A stretch of 64,000 nucleotides of DNA. Source: Osedax fenrisi. Taxonomy: Eukaryota > Annelida > Polychaeta > Sabellida > Siboglinidae. Under the pieces are notes generated by a model. That model was not told where the DNA came from. It saw nothing but the letters and a program-made list of their open reading frames with translations, and made no database searches. Shown here in pieces: positions 27,500-38,163 of the stretch (the stretch's first letter is position 1; every line of letters begins with the position of its first letter). The position numbers were made by a program, and so were the translations under genes. The stretch spans positions 110,001-174,000 of the forward strand of contig OZ025242.1 in the NCBI GenBank assembly GCA_964019155.1, read 5' to 3'.

Positions 27500-28840
27500 T
27501 AAATCTATTTATTTTATGGACAACGATTCTTTAAATAATGTTACTAATAATAGGAATTTGGGAGATAGGACGGTATTTAAATAAGAGATTAGGGTTAGAA
27601 GAAGTTTTTTTTATATAAAAATGTATATTGTTGTATATTGTTATATAGGTTATATAAGTTATATTTGTTATATACCTAAATATTACTGAAAATAAATTAT
27701 ATCTATTCCATTTTTAATTATTATCAATTATTCCCAAATGTATACAATACTAATATATATATTCAATACATATTATTGTATTCTCTATATTGTTAAAATA
27801 GGTAATTTATTAAAATATATATATATATATATATATATATAACATTATAACAAATCAATCTATATTCATGTATATTAGTTCAGATGCAGATACTGATTCA
27901 GCGTCGGAGGGGAATTATTATTTAGTGCCGTCCATTCCTGAACTACCCAATTGTGAGCCATATTCTCAAACTCCACCTCACGAAAACATACTGACTATAT
28001 ATATATATATATATATATTATATTATTAATCGCTGGGCAGTATCGCCGATACAGTATCTATTAAGGCAAAAAATCAGTATCGTAGATACATTTGTATTTG
28101 TATTTGTATCTATTATAAAAATTATAAAAGTATTTTTAATCGTATCTATTAGTCATAAATAGTATCTACGATACGTATCTACTAAGACAATTATGTAAAC
28201 AGATACATTTTATTAAATAATATCATTTGGACATCATATGTATTTTATATCAATATTTTATATTTTATATTTTATATTTTAAATACAAATTAATTTTAAT
28301 ATATTTTTAATCAAATATCTTTTGTAAATATTGAAATTAATTCATTGTTAACAATTATGATATATCAATTATAGTGATATTCCAGGGTGATATTATCAAA
28401 AACCATTATATACATTTATTGAAAACAAAGAAATTATTTTGATAATACATATATTATCAAAATAATTGTATAATAATAAAATATATTTTATATACTAATT
28501 GATTTATAATTCAAAATTATATATTACTTTGAAAGATAAAATCATTTTAATAAATATGATTAATCTAAATAATGATAATTAATAATATATTAATAATTTA
28601 TTTTTTGTATATTTGATAATTTACTATATTCGTGTTGAACATTCGAAATTAAAGGTCGCTGATTATTTTGAGTTGAAAAATAGTATATTGTAATAATGTA
28701 TATTTCTCTATAGTATGTAATGGCTCATAGTATAATTTCAGATGAAATAAAGCTAGTATACCAGCGTGAGTACAACAAATGTAGGTGCAACCTATACACT
28801 AAAAATTCATCGTTGGTATCATTAAATGTCATTAAATGTC
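27500..28840. other. AT-rich spacer; possible hAT end near 28028
   Basis: No gene is supported. A short plus-strand open stretch at 27868-27998 ('MYISSDADTDSASEG...') looks compositionally coding-like but matches nothing I recognise. At about 28028 'cgctgggcagtatcg' followed by repeats of 'gtatcta' resembles the hAT-like end at 30693. It could be the opposite end of one element of about 2.7 kb that was later interrupted by LINE sequence. Confidence 0.35.
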
Positions 28841-28841
28841 A

Positions 28842-28893
28842 ACACATTTATTCTATATCATCTATTATAATAGATGATATAGAATAAATGTGT
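28842..28893. repeat. Perfect 52-bp palindrome
   Basis: Twenty-six bases starting 'acacatttattctat' are followed directly by their exact reverse complement with no spacer. This gives strong cruciform potential, and the perfection suggests a recent origin or active maintenance. Confidence 0.9.
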
Positions 28894-29094
28894 AAATAAC
28901 ACGTTATAAGGTGTAAATATGTAATATGTCCTTTTAAAAGGGGTTTCACACAACAAGTTTTTCCGGAAATAAAATCCGGAAATGTTTGCTAGAAAGTTAT
29001 TTTCTAGCAAGTTAACTATAATTTTAGTCACTTGTTACCAGTTACCTAATTCGTTTAAACACATTTTCGTTTAAGCACATTCGTTCCATCAACT

Positions 29095-30300
29095 TCTTTA
29101 TGGAAGTTTTCGGACGTGCTTTTTAATGTATTTATTAAAAAAACGGTATGTTTTGAGATTTAAATTGAGTATTACAGTTGAGTCAATTGACCGGATAGGG
29201 TGAAGTAGATCATTCCAGATTTTTGGAACATGGACGGAGAAAGATTTATGTTGGGTAGATGTTAAATATGATAAAACTGGAGTTTTTAATTTTTATTTGT
29301 TTATTTTTTTTGTTTGTAAATAGTTATGTTGGGAAGTTGGCGAGATAGTCTGGTGTGTTGGTGTTGGTGTTATGGTGAGTAGATAAATGTATGATGAGTG
29401 AACTATTATAAATTATACTGGATTTTATTGGCAGCCAATGTAAGTTGGTTCTTAGAGGAGATATATGTTGTCTGACATGTTTAGATATGTTGAAAAATAT
29501 ATAAATCTGATAGCTAGCTAGTATTTTGAAGGCGATGGAGTTTATTTATTATATTACGAGGCATATATGTCCCTATATGGACAGGATTATAGTAATCAAT
29601 GTGGGGTAGAATGAGGGATGTAGCGAGAAGATTGCAGTATTAAAATTAATGAAGGGTCTTATTGTTCGTAAGTTTTGTAGTATGTAGTTAATTGACTGTG
29701 ATAGTGATTTAGTCGGAATGTGAAATTTTAGTGTTGATTAATATACCAAGGGTTTTTACTTTATTAGCATAATAAATACTCAAATTGTTAATGGTAATTT
29801 GTAGTGTAAGGAATATAGTAGTAGATGTTTTAATATGCAATGATTCAGTTTTAAGACAGTTTAGTGATAAGGAGTTGTTGGTGAGCCAGTTATGTATATC
29901 AGTAATACAGTTGTTAAGTAAATGTATTGCATTGTTAGGGTCTATCAATCTACAGTGTAATATGTCATCTGTATACGAGTGATAGTCGACTATAGATCTA
30001 TAGTGGGGGTATTTGTCAATAATTTTAAATAAGGGAAGTAGATTAATATTGAATAGGAGTGGACCAAGGACAGACCTTGAGGTACTATATGAGTAAATTT
30101 ACGAGGTTTCAAATTAGTGAATTTATGCTAATTTGATAAACAAATTACCAGTTAGGTATGAGATGAACCAATCGAGTGAAGTACCAGATATTCCGATAGA
30201 GGATAGTCCATTTATAAGGATATCATGGTCAATGGTATAGAAGGCAGCTGATAAATTAAGGAGAATGTAGTGAGTTACCCCATTACTTTCCGACAATTTT
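29095..30300 (-). pseudogene. LINE fragment A, CR1/L2-like reverse transcriptase (minus strand)
   Basis: Reading the minus strand, 'TIDHDILINGL' and 'GTSLDWFISYLTG' lie near 30230-30150. 'SVLGPLLFNI' follows, then 'LNNCITDIHNWLTNNSLSLN' near 29900 (the part of RT after the catalytic motif), and 'VPKIWNDLLHPIRSID' near 29210 (the C-terminal W-N-x-L motif). This is the order expected for a CR1/L2-type RT. Frameshifts and stops break it repeatedly. Its upstream part is the left arm of a large inverted repeat with fragment B. Confidence 0.65.
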
Positions 30301-30426
30301 CGGGAAATATAGTGACCTTAAAGGGTCCCACTACAACTTGATAGAAAATCACTTTCTAGCAAACATTTCTGGGTATTATTCCGTGTAATGTACCTTTATA
30401 TGTACTATAAAATTCGACATCGATGA

Positions 30427-30459
<33 letters not shown>

Positions 30460-30693
30460 TATTATATGATATAATATATATCTATATAATTTATATCTAT
30501 ATGTTTATATATATTTTATATAATTATAATGTATTTGTATCTACTAAGATGTATCTACTAAGAAAATTCTGTATTTGTAATTGTATCTACTATTATTTTT
30601 TTTAATTAATTGTAGTTGTATCTATTATAAGAAAAAATGTGTAATTGTAATTGTATCTATTATACATTTTTTGAGTATCGTGCCCAGCTCTGT
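29550..30693. repeat. Left arm of a >1 kb inverted repeat
   Basis: The reverse complement of this stretch aligns with 31213-32350 over its whole length, with scattered substitutions and small indels. The arm starts at the spacer side with 'cagagctgggcacgatac' (an hAT-like end), continues through repeats of 'agatacaattacaa', a TA tract, a 'tttgctagaa...ttttctagcaa' hairpin, and then the LINE RT. Confidence 0.8.
30668..30693 (-). mobile_element. hAT-like terminal inverted repeat (end of the left-arm element)
   Basis: The plus strand ends 'gagtatcgtgcccagctctg'. The minus strand therefore starts CAGAGCTGGGCACGATACTC, the CAGAG-x-TGGGCA form typical of many hAT ends. The mirror copy starts at 31213. 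No transposase belongs to it in this arm. Confidence 0.4.
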
Positions 30694-30719
30694 ATATATA
30701 TATATATATATATAAAACT

Positions 30720-31008
30720 GCCTGTGTGGATCAGTGGCTAAGGCGTCAGACACACAAGCAGTAGGACACGGGTTCGACCCTCGTCCGGACCATTAATTAA
30801 TTTTATAAAATGGGTCTTAAAATATTATTTAGAAGTGATCTTATATAATTGTGTATAAATAAATGATCGGCTCTCGTTAAAACCATGGATGCCTTAACAT
30901 GAGAGCGGCTTCGTAGGGACATTAGAGCAATATATGGTTATAAGTGAAAACTTCATCTAAGTTCCTGGATGGGATGAAAGGACTCCACCAAATAAAAAAA
31001 ATAACAAA
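30720..31008 (+). mobile_element. tRNA-derived SINE candidate
   Basis: The head (30723-30791) has an A-box-like 'ggatcagtggctaagg' and a B-box 'gggttcgaccctc'. An acceptor-like stem 'gtgtgga' pairs with 'tccggac' with one mismatch and one G-T pair. The 'ctaaggcgtcagac' stretch recalls a leucine-type tRNA. A non-tRNA body follows, including 'ggatgggatgaaaggactcc', and it ends in an A-rich tail 'aaataaaaaaaataac'. Head, body and tail in this order are the hallmarks of a SINE. A single copy is visible here. It occupies the spacer of the large inverted repeat. Confidence 0.55.
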
Positions 31009-31104
31009 TATATATAGGTATTGGTCCGTAGTAATCTATATATAGGTTATAATTATATGATTACAATACACAACCTAAGTTGTCACTTGTCAATTGACAA
31101 TACC

Positions 31105-31225
31105 TAGCTTACTACTGGTCTAATAAACATATATAGATTACTACTGGCCTGATACCTATATAGATATTATATAGATTACTACTGGCCTGCTACCTATGTA
31201 TAGATTACTACTGGCCTAATACCTA
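31105..31225. repeat. Short tandem repeat, 'attactactggcct' units
   Basis: Four diverged units of about 30-43 bp each contain 'attactactgg(c/t)ct' followed by 'a(t)acctatata'. They lie between the SINE and the right arm of the inverted repeat. Confidence 0.75.
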
Positions 31226-32350
31226 TATACAGAGCTGAGCACGATACTCAAAAAATGTATAATAGATACAATTACAATTACACATTTTTTTCTTATAATA
31301 GATACTATTACAATAACTTTAAAAAAAATCATAGTAGATACAATTACAAATACAGAAATTTCTTAGTATATACAAATACATTATAATTATATACAATATA
31401 TATAAGTATATAGATATAAAATATATAGATATATATTATATCATATAAAATATATTTATATATATATATATATATATATTCATCGATTTCGAATTTGATA
31501 GTACATATCAAGGTACATTATACAGAAATAATGTCCAGAAATGTTTGCTAGAAATTGATTTTCTAGCAAGTTGTAGTGGGACCCCTTTAAAGTTACTATA
31601 TTTCCGGAATTTGTTAGGAAAGTAAGAGGGTTACTCACTACATTCTCCTTGATTTATAGTTGAAGGCATGCCTTCGATACCCTTAACCATAATATCCTTA
31701 TAAATCGACTATCCTCTATCGGAATATATAGTACTGCACTCGATTGGTTCATCTCATACCTAATTGGTCATTTTTTTTACCAAATTAGTATAAATTCACT
31801 AATTTCTAAACCGCGTAAAAATACTCCTGGAGTACCTCGAGGATCTGTCCTTAGTCCACTCCTATTCAATATCTATATACTTCCCTTATTTAAAATTATT
31901 AACAAATACCCCCACCATAGAGTATCACTCGTATGATGATGACATTTAAGTGCACTGTAGTTTGATAGACCATAACAATGACATAAATGTACTTAACAAC
32001 TGCATTACTGATATACATATCTCCAACAGGATCACCAATAACTCATTCTCACTAAACAGTTTTAAAATGAATCACTGCGTATTAAAACATCTACTACTAT
32101 ATTCCTTCCACCACAAATTACCATTAACAATTTAACAATTTGAGTATTTCTTATGCTAATAAAGTAACAATTATTGGTATATTAATCGACTCGAGTTGAT
32201 CAACACAACAATCTGACTAAATCATTATCACAGTCAATTAACTACATACTACACATATTACTAACAATAAGACCCTTCATTAATTTTAATACTGCAAAAC
32301 TTCTCGCTACATCCCTCATTCTAGCTCACCTTGATTACTGTAATTCCTGT
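31213..32350. repeat. Right arm of the >1 kb inverted repeat
   Basis: It starts with 'cagagctgagcacgatac' and mirrors 29550-30693 through the same hAT-like end, the same 'agatacaattaca' repeats, the same TA tract, the same hairpin and the same LINE RT segment. Both arms share the same composite structure, so a single inverted duplication explains them better than two independent insertions. Confidence 0.8.
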
Positions 32351-32620
32351 CTATATGCCTCCTTACAATTTATACTTGGGATACCCCCTTTAGATATTAT
32401 AATCATTCTTTATAGAAGATACAATATTTCATTACATGGTCATAATGAGTATTCTACTGATCCATATTTTAATCTAGGAAATTTCAATGCACTTCTAAAA
32501 CTATGTATAAACTCTGGAAATGATATATTAAAAGAACACTTATTAATGTGTAGTAAATTGCTAAATACACCTAAAAAAAAACAGAATGAATTGATATTTT
32601 AATGTGGTGAATATATTAAA
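31640..32620 (+). pseudogene. LINE fragment B, CR1/L2-like reverse transcriptase (plus strand)
   Basis: Plus-strand frames give 'TLNHNILINRLSSIG', 'STALDWFISYLIG', then 'GVPRGSVLSPLLFNIYILPL' near 31840-31905. 'VLNNCITDIHISNRITNNSF' follows at about 31995-32050. This is the same RT as fragment A in mirror orientation. The block normally containing Y-A-D-D is reduced to 'SYDDD' across frames near 31930. Several stops and frameshifts make it non-functional. The C-terminal W-N-x-L motif found in fragment A is not visible here. Confidence 0.65.
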
Positions 32621-32688
32621 GAAATAATAAGTATTCTTCAATTATAATTGATGATATAAAAAAAGCTAAATATTGTAGTAAATACTGT

Positions 32689-32815
32689 TATGTTATACCT
32701 ATGTAATATAATATGGTTAGGTATGTGTGTGTGTGTATCCCGCAGCTGTCACCATGTTATGTTATACCTATGTAATGTAATATGGTTAGGTTGTGTGTGT
32801 GTATCCCGCAGCTTT
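32689..32815. repeat. Two direct repeats with a primer-binding-site-like motif
   Basis: About 66 bp ('tgttatacctatgtaat...ggttaggt' then a GT run and 'atcccgcagct') occurs twice. On the minus strand at 32744-32763 it reads TGGTGACAGCTGCGGGATAC, preceded by 'CATAACA'. This differs at two positions from the PBS of the Ty3/gypsy element at 45680-45699. It may be the remains of a related LTR element on the minus strand, with the LTR to the right. Confidence 0.35.
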
Positions 32816-33430
32816 TGCGGATAGTATCAATAGGCAAGGGTCCAGTATCAAAGTTTATTAAGAACACCAATGTATAAAACGAGCGATACGTTATATATAC
32901 TATTGGTGGGCGGGGCTTCGTGGGAAGCGCTCAGCCAATAGGGAGCCATGCACGATGTCACGGTCTACGGATTGCATTGCGGAATGCAGTTTACCGATAT
33001 CGTATGCCCGTTTCTTATATTTAGGATGCACGACGTGCATTGCACGTTATATAATATTGGATATCTATATACGCAGATATATATGTATATGTAAATACGT
33101 ACATATATATATATATATATATATATCTATATAAGTTATAGTAACATATAGATATGTATATCTGTACACATGTAGATATATATATATATATATATATGTA
33201 TAGATATAGTCTTAGTACTACGTGGATATATATATATATACGAATACATGTATATGTGTAGACATATGACAAATACAATTGTAGAAGTATCTAACAAATG
33301 TCGTTAATTCAAAATATGAGGCATATTATTAGAAATCTGCAAATTTTTTAAATATTCTGCTAAGATAATAACCTTAAGGTTTAAGGTTTATTAGAAGAAA
33401 ATATTACATATATTTGTGTTGAATCTTCTA
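32816..33430. other. Spacer with a GC-richer island and TA tracts
   Basis: 32870-33050 is markedly richer in G and C than its surroundings ('ggtgggcggggcttcg') and may belong to an eroded LTR. 33090-33250 is mostly TA repeats. The minus-strand open stretch at 33021-33278 translates mainly to Tyr-Ile repeats from TA runs and is not a gene. Confidence 0.5.
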
Positions 33431-34708
33431 AAAAGAAATTAGTTAAGTAAAACGAGATGAGTTGCCAGACATGATGCTTTGCGAGTATTTATCGAACTGT
33501 ATCAAGCAATACTGAAAAATGTTAGAAATATATGAAGATAAAACATGGAATTCAGAAAGTATAACAAAAGTTAACGGTCTTTACAATTCTATGATTAATA
33601 CTCAATGCAGTATGTCATTAATTGTATGTAATAATTCAATTAATTTCATAGAAAATTTAACAAATGCTCTCCAGGGTAGGTCAATAGACGCATATAAGGC
33701 AAATCATGATATTCAAAGTGTAATTAAAGGGATACAAGTTTATAGAGATACTATTGATGAAGTATAATTAGAATGGAATGAAGAAGCATTACATTTATTA
33801 TCATATTCAAATAAAGGAATTTCTTTACCAAGGTTAAATAAAAGACACCTGTTTCATCATCTGAAGAGTATTTAAAAAAGTAATATCTATTACATTCTTG
33901 GATTATTTGATAATGGAGATGAAAGAAAGATTCAATAAATACATATTGTATATATCTATCGGAGCATTATTAATTCCAAAAGTAATGAATGAAAACAAGG
34001 ATTCATGGAAAGAAAATATATTAAAGTTTTATGAATTAGTAAAAGATGATTTACCAGATACATTTAATAAAAACCGAATTGATTTGCTGGAAAGTTAAAT
34101 GGACAGAGAATAAAGATCTATAGATATATGTAGGTATTATACCTAATATATGTAAGTATTATACCTATACCTAATACGATAATAATTGTTAAGTACTTAA
34201 GTATTCTCGATAAAATGTCAAGGTAAATTGAAATTATTAAATAATTTATAATTTATATATATTATTATACAAACTTTTTCCTAATATCTATGAAATGCTT
34301 TTATTGATGGCTACTACTCCAGTTACCTTGTGTGCATGTGATCGTTCATTTAACCGATTAATAATAATAAAGACATATTTACCTTCGATTATGAGTGAAG
34401 ATCAACTAAATAGACTTTCTTTATATATATATATATATATAAAGATCGAGATATACATAGAGATCGATTGTGATTATATTATTTCCAAATTTGAAATACG
34501 TAATCCAAGAATAATGCAATTGATTAATATATTGGATTAATAGTTTTTATTCAATAAAATATAAAATAGTATTCTATTTAATTTAATATAGTATTTAATT
34601 TATAAATTTTATCAATTGAATATTATCATAGTAAATATGTCTTATTTTAAAAATATACTTTTATTTGAATGTCAGCCCCCCCTTGAAAAATGTATGTATC
34701 CGCCCCTG
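33430..34708 (+). pseudogene. Degenerate hAT-type transposase (ZMYM1/DUF4371-like) with 3' terminal repeat
   Basis: Reading across frames from 33455, 'TR-VARHDALRVFIELYQAIL' appears with a TGA where Trp is expected. 'LEIYEDKTWNSESITKVNGL' (33519 on) follows, then 'FLDYLIMEMKERFNKYIL' (about 33895) and 'LLLMATTPVTLCACDRSFNRL' with 'KTYLPSIMSEDQLNRLSL' (34295-34420), the C-terminal hAT dimerisation region. A (TA)n run has expanded inside the dimerisation segment, inserting Tyr-Ile repeats. The plus strand then ends 'ttgaaaaatgtatgtatccgcccctg' at 34708, the CAGGGGCGGAT-type hAT end. No 5' end is visible, so it is truncated as well as frame-broken. Confidence 0.7.
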
Positions 34709-35150
34709 TCTATGATATTGTATTAATCATTATTTTGTAATGTTTTCCAAGGTATTGCAAGACTACGTAGTATTTAATTAATAATTGTTATTTTTACCAT
34801 ATATAATGTAATCAATTGGTATCATATAGTATCATATAAGTAAACCACCGCCTTTGACTCAGCGTACATTGTACGTCGTACATTGAGTAGATATTTGTAT
34901 CCAATTCAATACATTTATATAATTAAATTATATGTAATTCACTATATCATATAGTCTATATTATATACATTCAATATATGCATTTAATTCAATTGACTTA
35001 TTATTGAAATATAATACCATATAATAAATATTATTTACAATTAATAACAATTTATATTACATAGGTATTATAATATACCTACATATATATTGTTTCGAAT
35101 TATGAAATAAAATCGTACGATTAATATATATTAATTAAATATATAAATAA
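34709..35150. other. AT-rich spacer
   Basis: No gene or clear element was seen. The 'gccgcctttgactcagcgtacattgtacgtcgtacattg' area (about 34850-34890) is a GC-richer patch with no assigned role. Confidence 0.5.
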
Positions 35151-35154
35151 TATC

Positions 35155-35254
35155 ATGATCGGGATCCGGATCAGGATCGGGTAATGAATTGAGGATCGGG
35201 AAAAGGATCGCATAAGAGAATAAATAGAGGATCGGGATCGGTGCCCATCACTGA
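35155..35254 (-). mobile_element. hAT-like terminal sequence with GGATCGGG repeats (candidate)
   Basis: The minus strand from 35254 reads CAGTGATGGGCACCGATCC, then repeats of GATCC/CCGATC. CAGTGATGGGCA is a common form of hAT terminal repeat. The opposite end was not found. It immediately abuts the tail of the LINE at 35270. Confidence 0.35.
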
Positions 35255-35286
35255 CAATACTATATAAATCCTTACCTTACCTTACC

Positions 35287-35791
35287 GGATCGGGATAGTT
35301 TCCCGAGCACTTTCAACAATTTTCTTCCACGTCATCCTGTCTTTCATAGCTGTCTTCAGTTCTTCAGTCGTCAGTCCCGTATCATCACATAACTGTTTTA
35401 CATAGGTTTTTCTGGGTCGTCCAATCTTTGTTGTACCATGGTTCGGTGTCCACAACAAAACATCTTTTACGATTTCTTCCTCACTTCAATAACAGTGGCC
35501 TGCGAAACGTGTTCTTCGTATACGTATTATACTTGTTAGTGGTGGAATATTTCCGTAAAGGCGAATCTTTGTTGGATGCTATTTCCATGATATATTTAAT
35601 ATGGCTCTCAACATTCTTGTGTAAGTTCCATCGAGTTTTTTCTCATGTTTTTTAGTTAGGGTACAAGCTTCAGAGCCGTATAATAGAACAGATTCTACCA
35701 CGGCTCTAAAGAAGTTCCTCTTTAAAGTTGTGCAGAGTGGTGATTTCCATATGGAACTTAACTTGTCTAGAGCTGCCCAGGATTTAGCTAT
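35287..35791 (-). pseudogene. C-terminal region of the RTE-like LINE ORF
   Basis: Continuing the minus strand gives 'KSWAALDKLSSIWKSPL', 'RNFFRAVVESVLLYGSEACT', 'RLYGNIPPLTSIIRIRRTRF' followed by 'AGHCY', and 'KIGRPRKTYVKQLCDDTGL', ending with a stop near 35287. These phrases are standard for the region after RT in this type of element. Two in-frame stops interrupt it ('SWK-HPTK' and 'GHCY-SEEE'), so this end could not be translated in full. Confidence 0.8.
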
Positions 35792-37390
35792 TCATATTTT
35801 TATTTCTTTATCGGTCGATTCTATTTCGCTTCCAAGATAAATGAAATTATCGACATTTTTCAAGACTTCCCCATCTATAGATTTTACCATTTTATTTGAG
35901 TTTATGTTCATGTATTGCGTCTTTTTAATATTTACTTTGAGACCTACTGTTTTCCCACTTTCTTCTAAGACATTCAGTAGGTTTTCAGCATTTCTGCTAG
36001 AATCTGCAAATATTACAAGGTCATCAGCATAATCTGCATCTGTTATCTTGATTTCTGGATATCTTCTACTTCGTTGTTTCGATAGTGTTAGGCCTAGATC
36101 TTTATTTTTATCAATAGATGTTCTTAATACGTAATCGAGTGTAATAATAAATAATAAAGGTGCCAGAGTATCTCCCTGTAGAACACCTGCATTTATATCA
36201 AAATATTCTGTGTCACCATCAGGTGACCGTACCATTGATTTAGTATCTCTATATAGTATCATAATTGCGTTGATTATCTTCATTGGAATACCGTATGTCT
36301 TAAGAATTTGTGCCATTTTTGCTCTATGTATTGAGTCGAAAGCTTTAGAGAAATCTACAAATATTAGGCTGGCCTCAAGATTCTTTTCTTTAACACCTTC
36401 GATTATCCTTCTTACAGTTAGAATTTGTCCGACGGTTGATCTGTTATTTCTGAAACCATTTTGATTTGGTCTGAGGATCATATCTAGGGTGGGTTGTATT
36501 CTTTCTCTTAGTAGCGTATTATATATTTTAGCCGCGATACATGTTAGTGTAATACCTCTATAATTGTCTGTAACAGTGAGGTCACCTTTCTTTGGGAATG
36601 GGAGGATGCAACCTTTCGTCCAGTATTCAATTGGTTTCTGAGAGTACACATCGTTGCAGAATTCTAGTAATATATGATTGAAGTGACCTGTCTTCCATAC
36701 TTCGGCTGGTATTTCATCTAATCCGGCGGTTTTATTTTTCTTTGTTTTTCTGAGTACCATTTCAAGTTCTTTTATAGTAAATGGACCTTGCTCAATCTGA
36801 AGCTCTTTGTCCACTATTTTTACTATGTCTTGATTAGTTGTTATCGGATTTTTTCCTAGTAATGGAGAGAAATGTTGTTTCCATTTTTGTATACGCTCTT
36901 TGTCATCTTTTGCTTTAATTTTAGATCTATTTGTTGTCTTTCTACCAGTAATGTTGTTTACAATTTGCCATGCTATAGCGGATTTCTTATTATCTGCAGC
37001 TGTCTTGATATCATCTATTTGTTTTTGCAAATATTTAGTTTGCTCGTTTATATATGTATCTTGGAGGTTTTTTCTAGCTTTGTTAAACTCTATTTTTTGG
37101 TTAGTGTTAGCATTATCTTTCATTTTCAATGATAATTGTTTCAGTGCGTTTCGTTTCTCTATTATATTTATATTTTCCCATGGTACTCTTTTCTTTTCTT
37201 TTGTTTTAATCGGTATAAATTTCTTTGTTGCTTCTGCATGAGAATCAACAAATGCTAAGTATTTATCATTTGTACTTTTACATGATTTAATTGAGTCTTC
37301 GAAATGTTGTTTTAGATAGGTTGTATAATTCTTTTCAATAGATTTGTCTTTTGTCAGAGTAGTCCAGTCATATCGTTTTTTGTTAACTAT
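35792..37390 (-). pseudogene. Reverse transcriptase domain of the RTE-like LINE
   Basis: The frame can be read from about 37390 ('IVNKKRYDWTTL') into an unbroken stretch of 445 residues (from 37129). RT motifs in order are 'KTKKNKTAGLDEIPAEVWK', 'PFPKKGD' with 'YRGITLTCIAAKIYN', 'NQNGFRNNRST', 'FVDFSKAFDSIHR' (first catalytic Asp), 'AGVLQGDTLAPLLF', 'ADYADDLVIFA' (the catalytic Asp pair) and 'LKVNIKKTQYM'. The active-site residues are present. The domain copies element RNA at the nicked target. The frame ends at 35792 with 'STDKEIKI', after which the C-terminal region continues in another frame. Confidence 0.9.
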
Positions 37391-37413
37391 TTACTTTTTA
37401 TTAGATCTTAAAC

Positions 37414-38163
37414 TTAATTTAATGTAGCGGTAACAATTCTATGATCAGAGTAAACACCTTCGAAAGTATTGTAGGCTTCACAGTTCCTAGTACTATTTAT
37501 CCATTTATTATTGACAATTATATAATCCAGTTGGGATTTGAAGCCATTTGGATGTGTATGAGTCCATAGTTTACCACTTTTCTTTTGAAATTTAGTATTT
37601 AAACTTTTCAAACCGTTTTCAATTATGAAGTGATCAAGTAGATAACCGTTTCTATTAGTTTCAGTATGATATGCAAATTTATTATCATGATCAATACCCA
37701 GATGTGCATTGAAATCACCTGCTATTATTAAAACATTATGTTTTGGTACATAGCGAGTAAATGAACTCATGTTATTATAAAATTCAGAAACATCATCTTC
37801 ATCAGAAACATTTGTTGGGCTATAACAGGAAACTACTGTCGTAATAGGGTTTCCATTGAAGTTTGCTGTAATTATTCTAGGACTTATTTTTTCCACATTT
37901 ATTAAAGATTTTATTGCACTGGGACTTAGAAGTAGGCCTATTCCACCAATTGAGCTGTTCGATTTATTTTTCCATGAAGATGCTGTCACAAGAGTCCATC
38001 CATAGTTTAAAATATTATATTTAATATCGATATCCTTATGGTATAATCTATGTTCTTGTATGCATATTATGTCAATATCGTGTTCTATAGCAGATGCTAC
38101 AAGTTCAGATGATTGGCAGTCACTTTTAAAAGTTCTGATGTTGAAAGTCGATATATGTATATT
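37414..38163 (-). pseudogene. APE-type endonuclease domain of the RTE-like LINE
   Basis: The frame opens around 'HISTFNIRTF' (N-terminal Asn motif) and continues with 'DIICIQEHRL' (metal-binding Glu region), 'GDFNAHLG' (about 37715), 'LDYIIVNNKW' (about 37520) and 'SDHRIVTATL' (catalytic Asp-His, about 37440). These are the ordered motifs of apurinic-like endonucleases that nick target DNA for target-primed reverse transcription. The ORF stops at 37414, just before the linker. The RT frame resumes upstream of the stop after a frameshift, so the original protein was a single EN-RT polypeptide. The N-terminal start is not fixed; the same frame stays open back to about 38224. Confidence 0.85.

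Noticed and set aside
30423..30605. Plus-strand open frame rich in Tyr-Ile
   Set aside because: Encoded by (TA)n; no protein family.
30723..30791. Functional tRNA gene
   Set aside because: The acceptor stem has a mismatch and the anticodon arm does not fold; followed by a SINE-like body and A-rich tail.
33021..33278. Minus-strand open frame rich in Tyr-Ile
   Set aside because: Encoded by TA microsatellites.
35841..37241. Plus-strand open frames across the LINE
   Set aside because: Antisense shadows of the minus-strand RT ORF.
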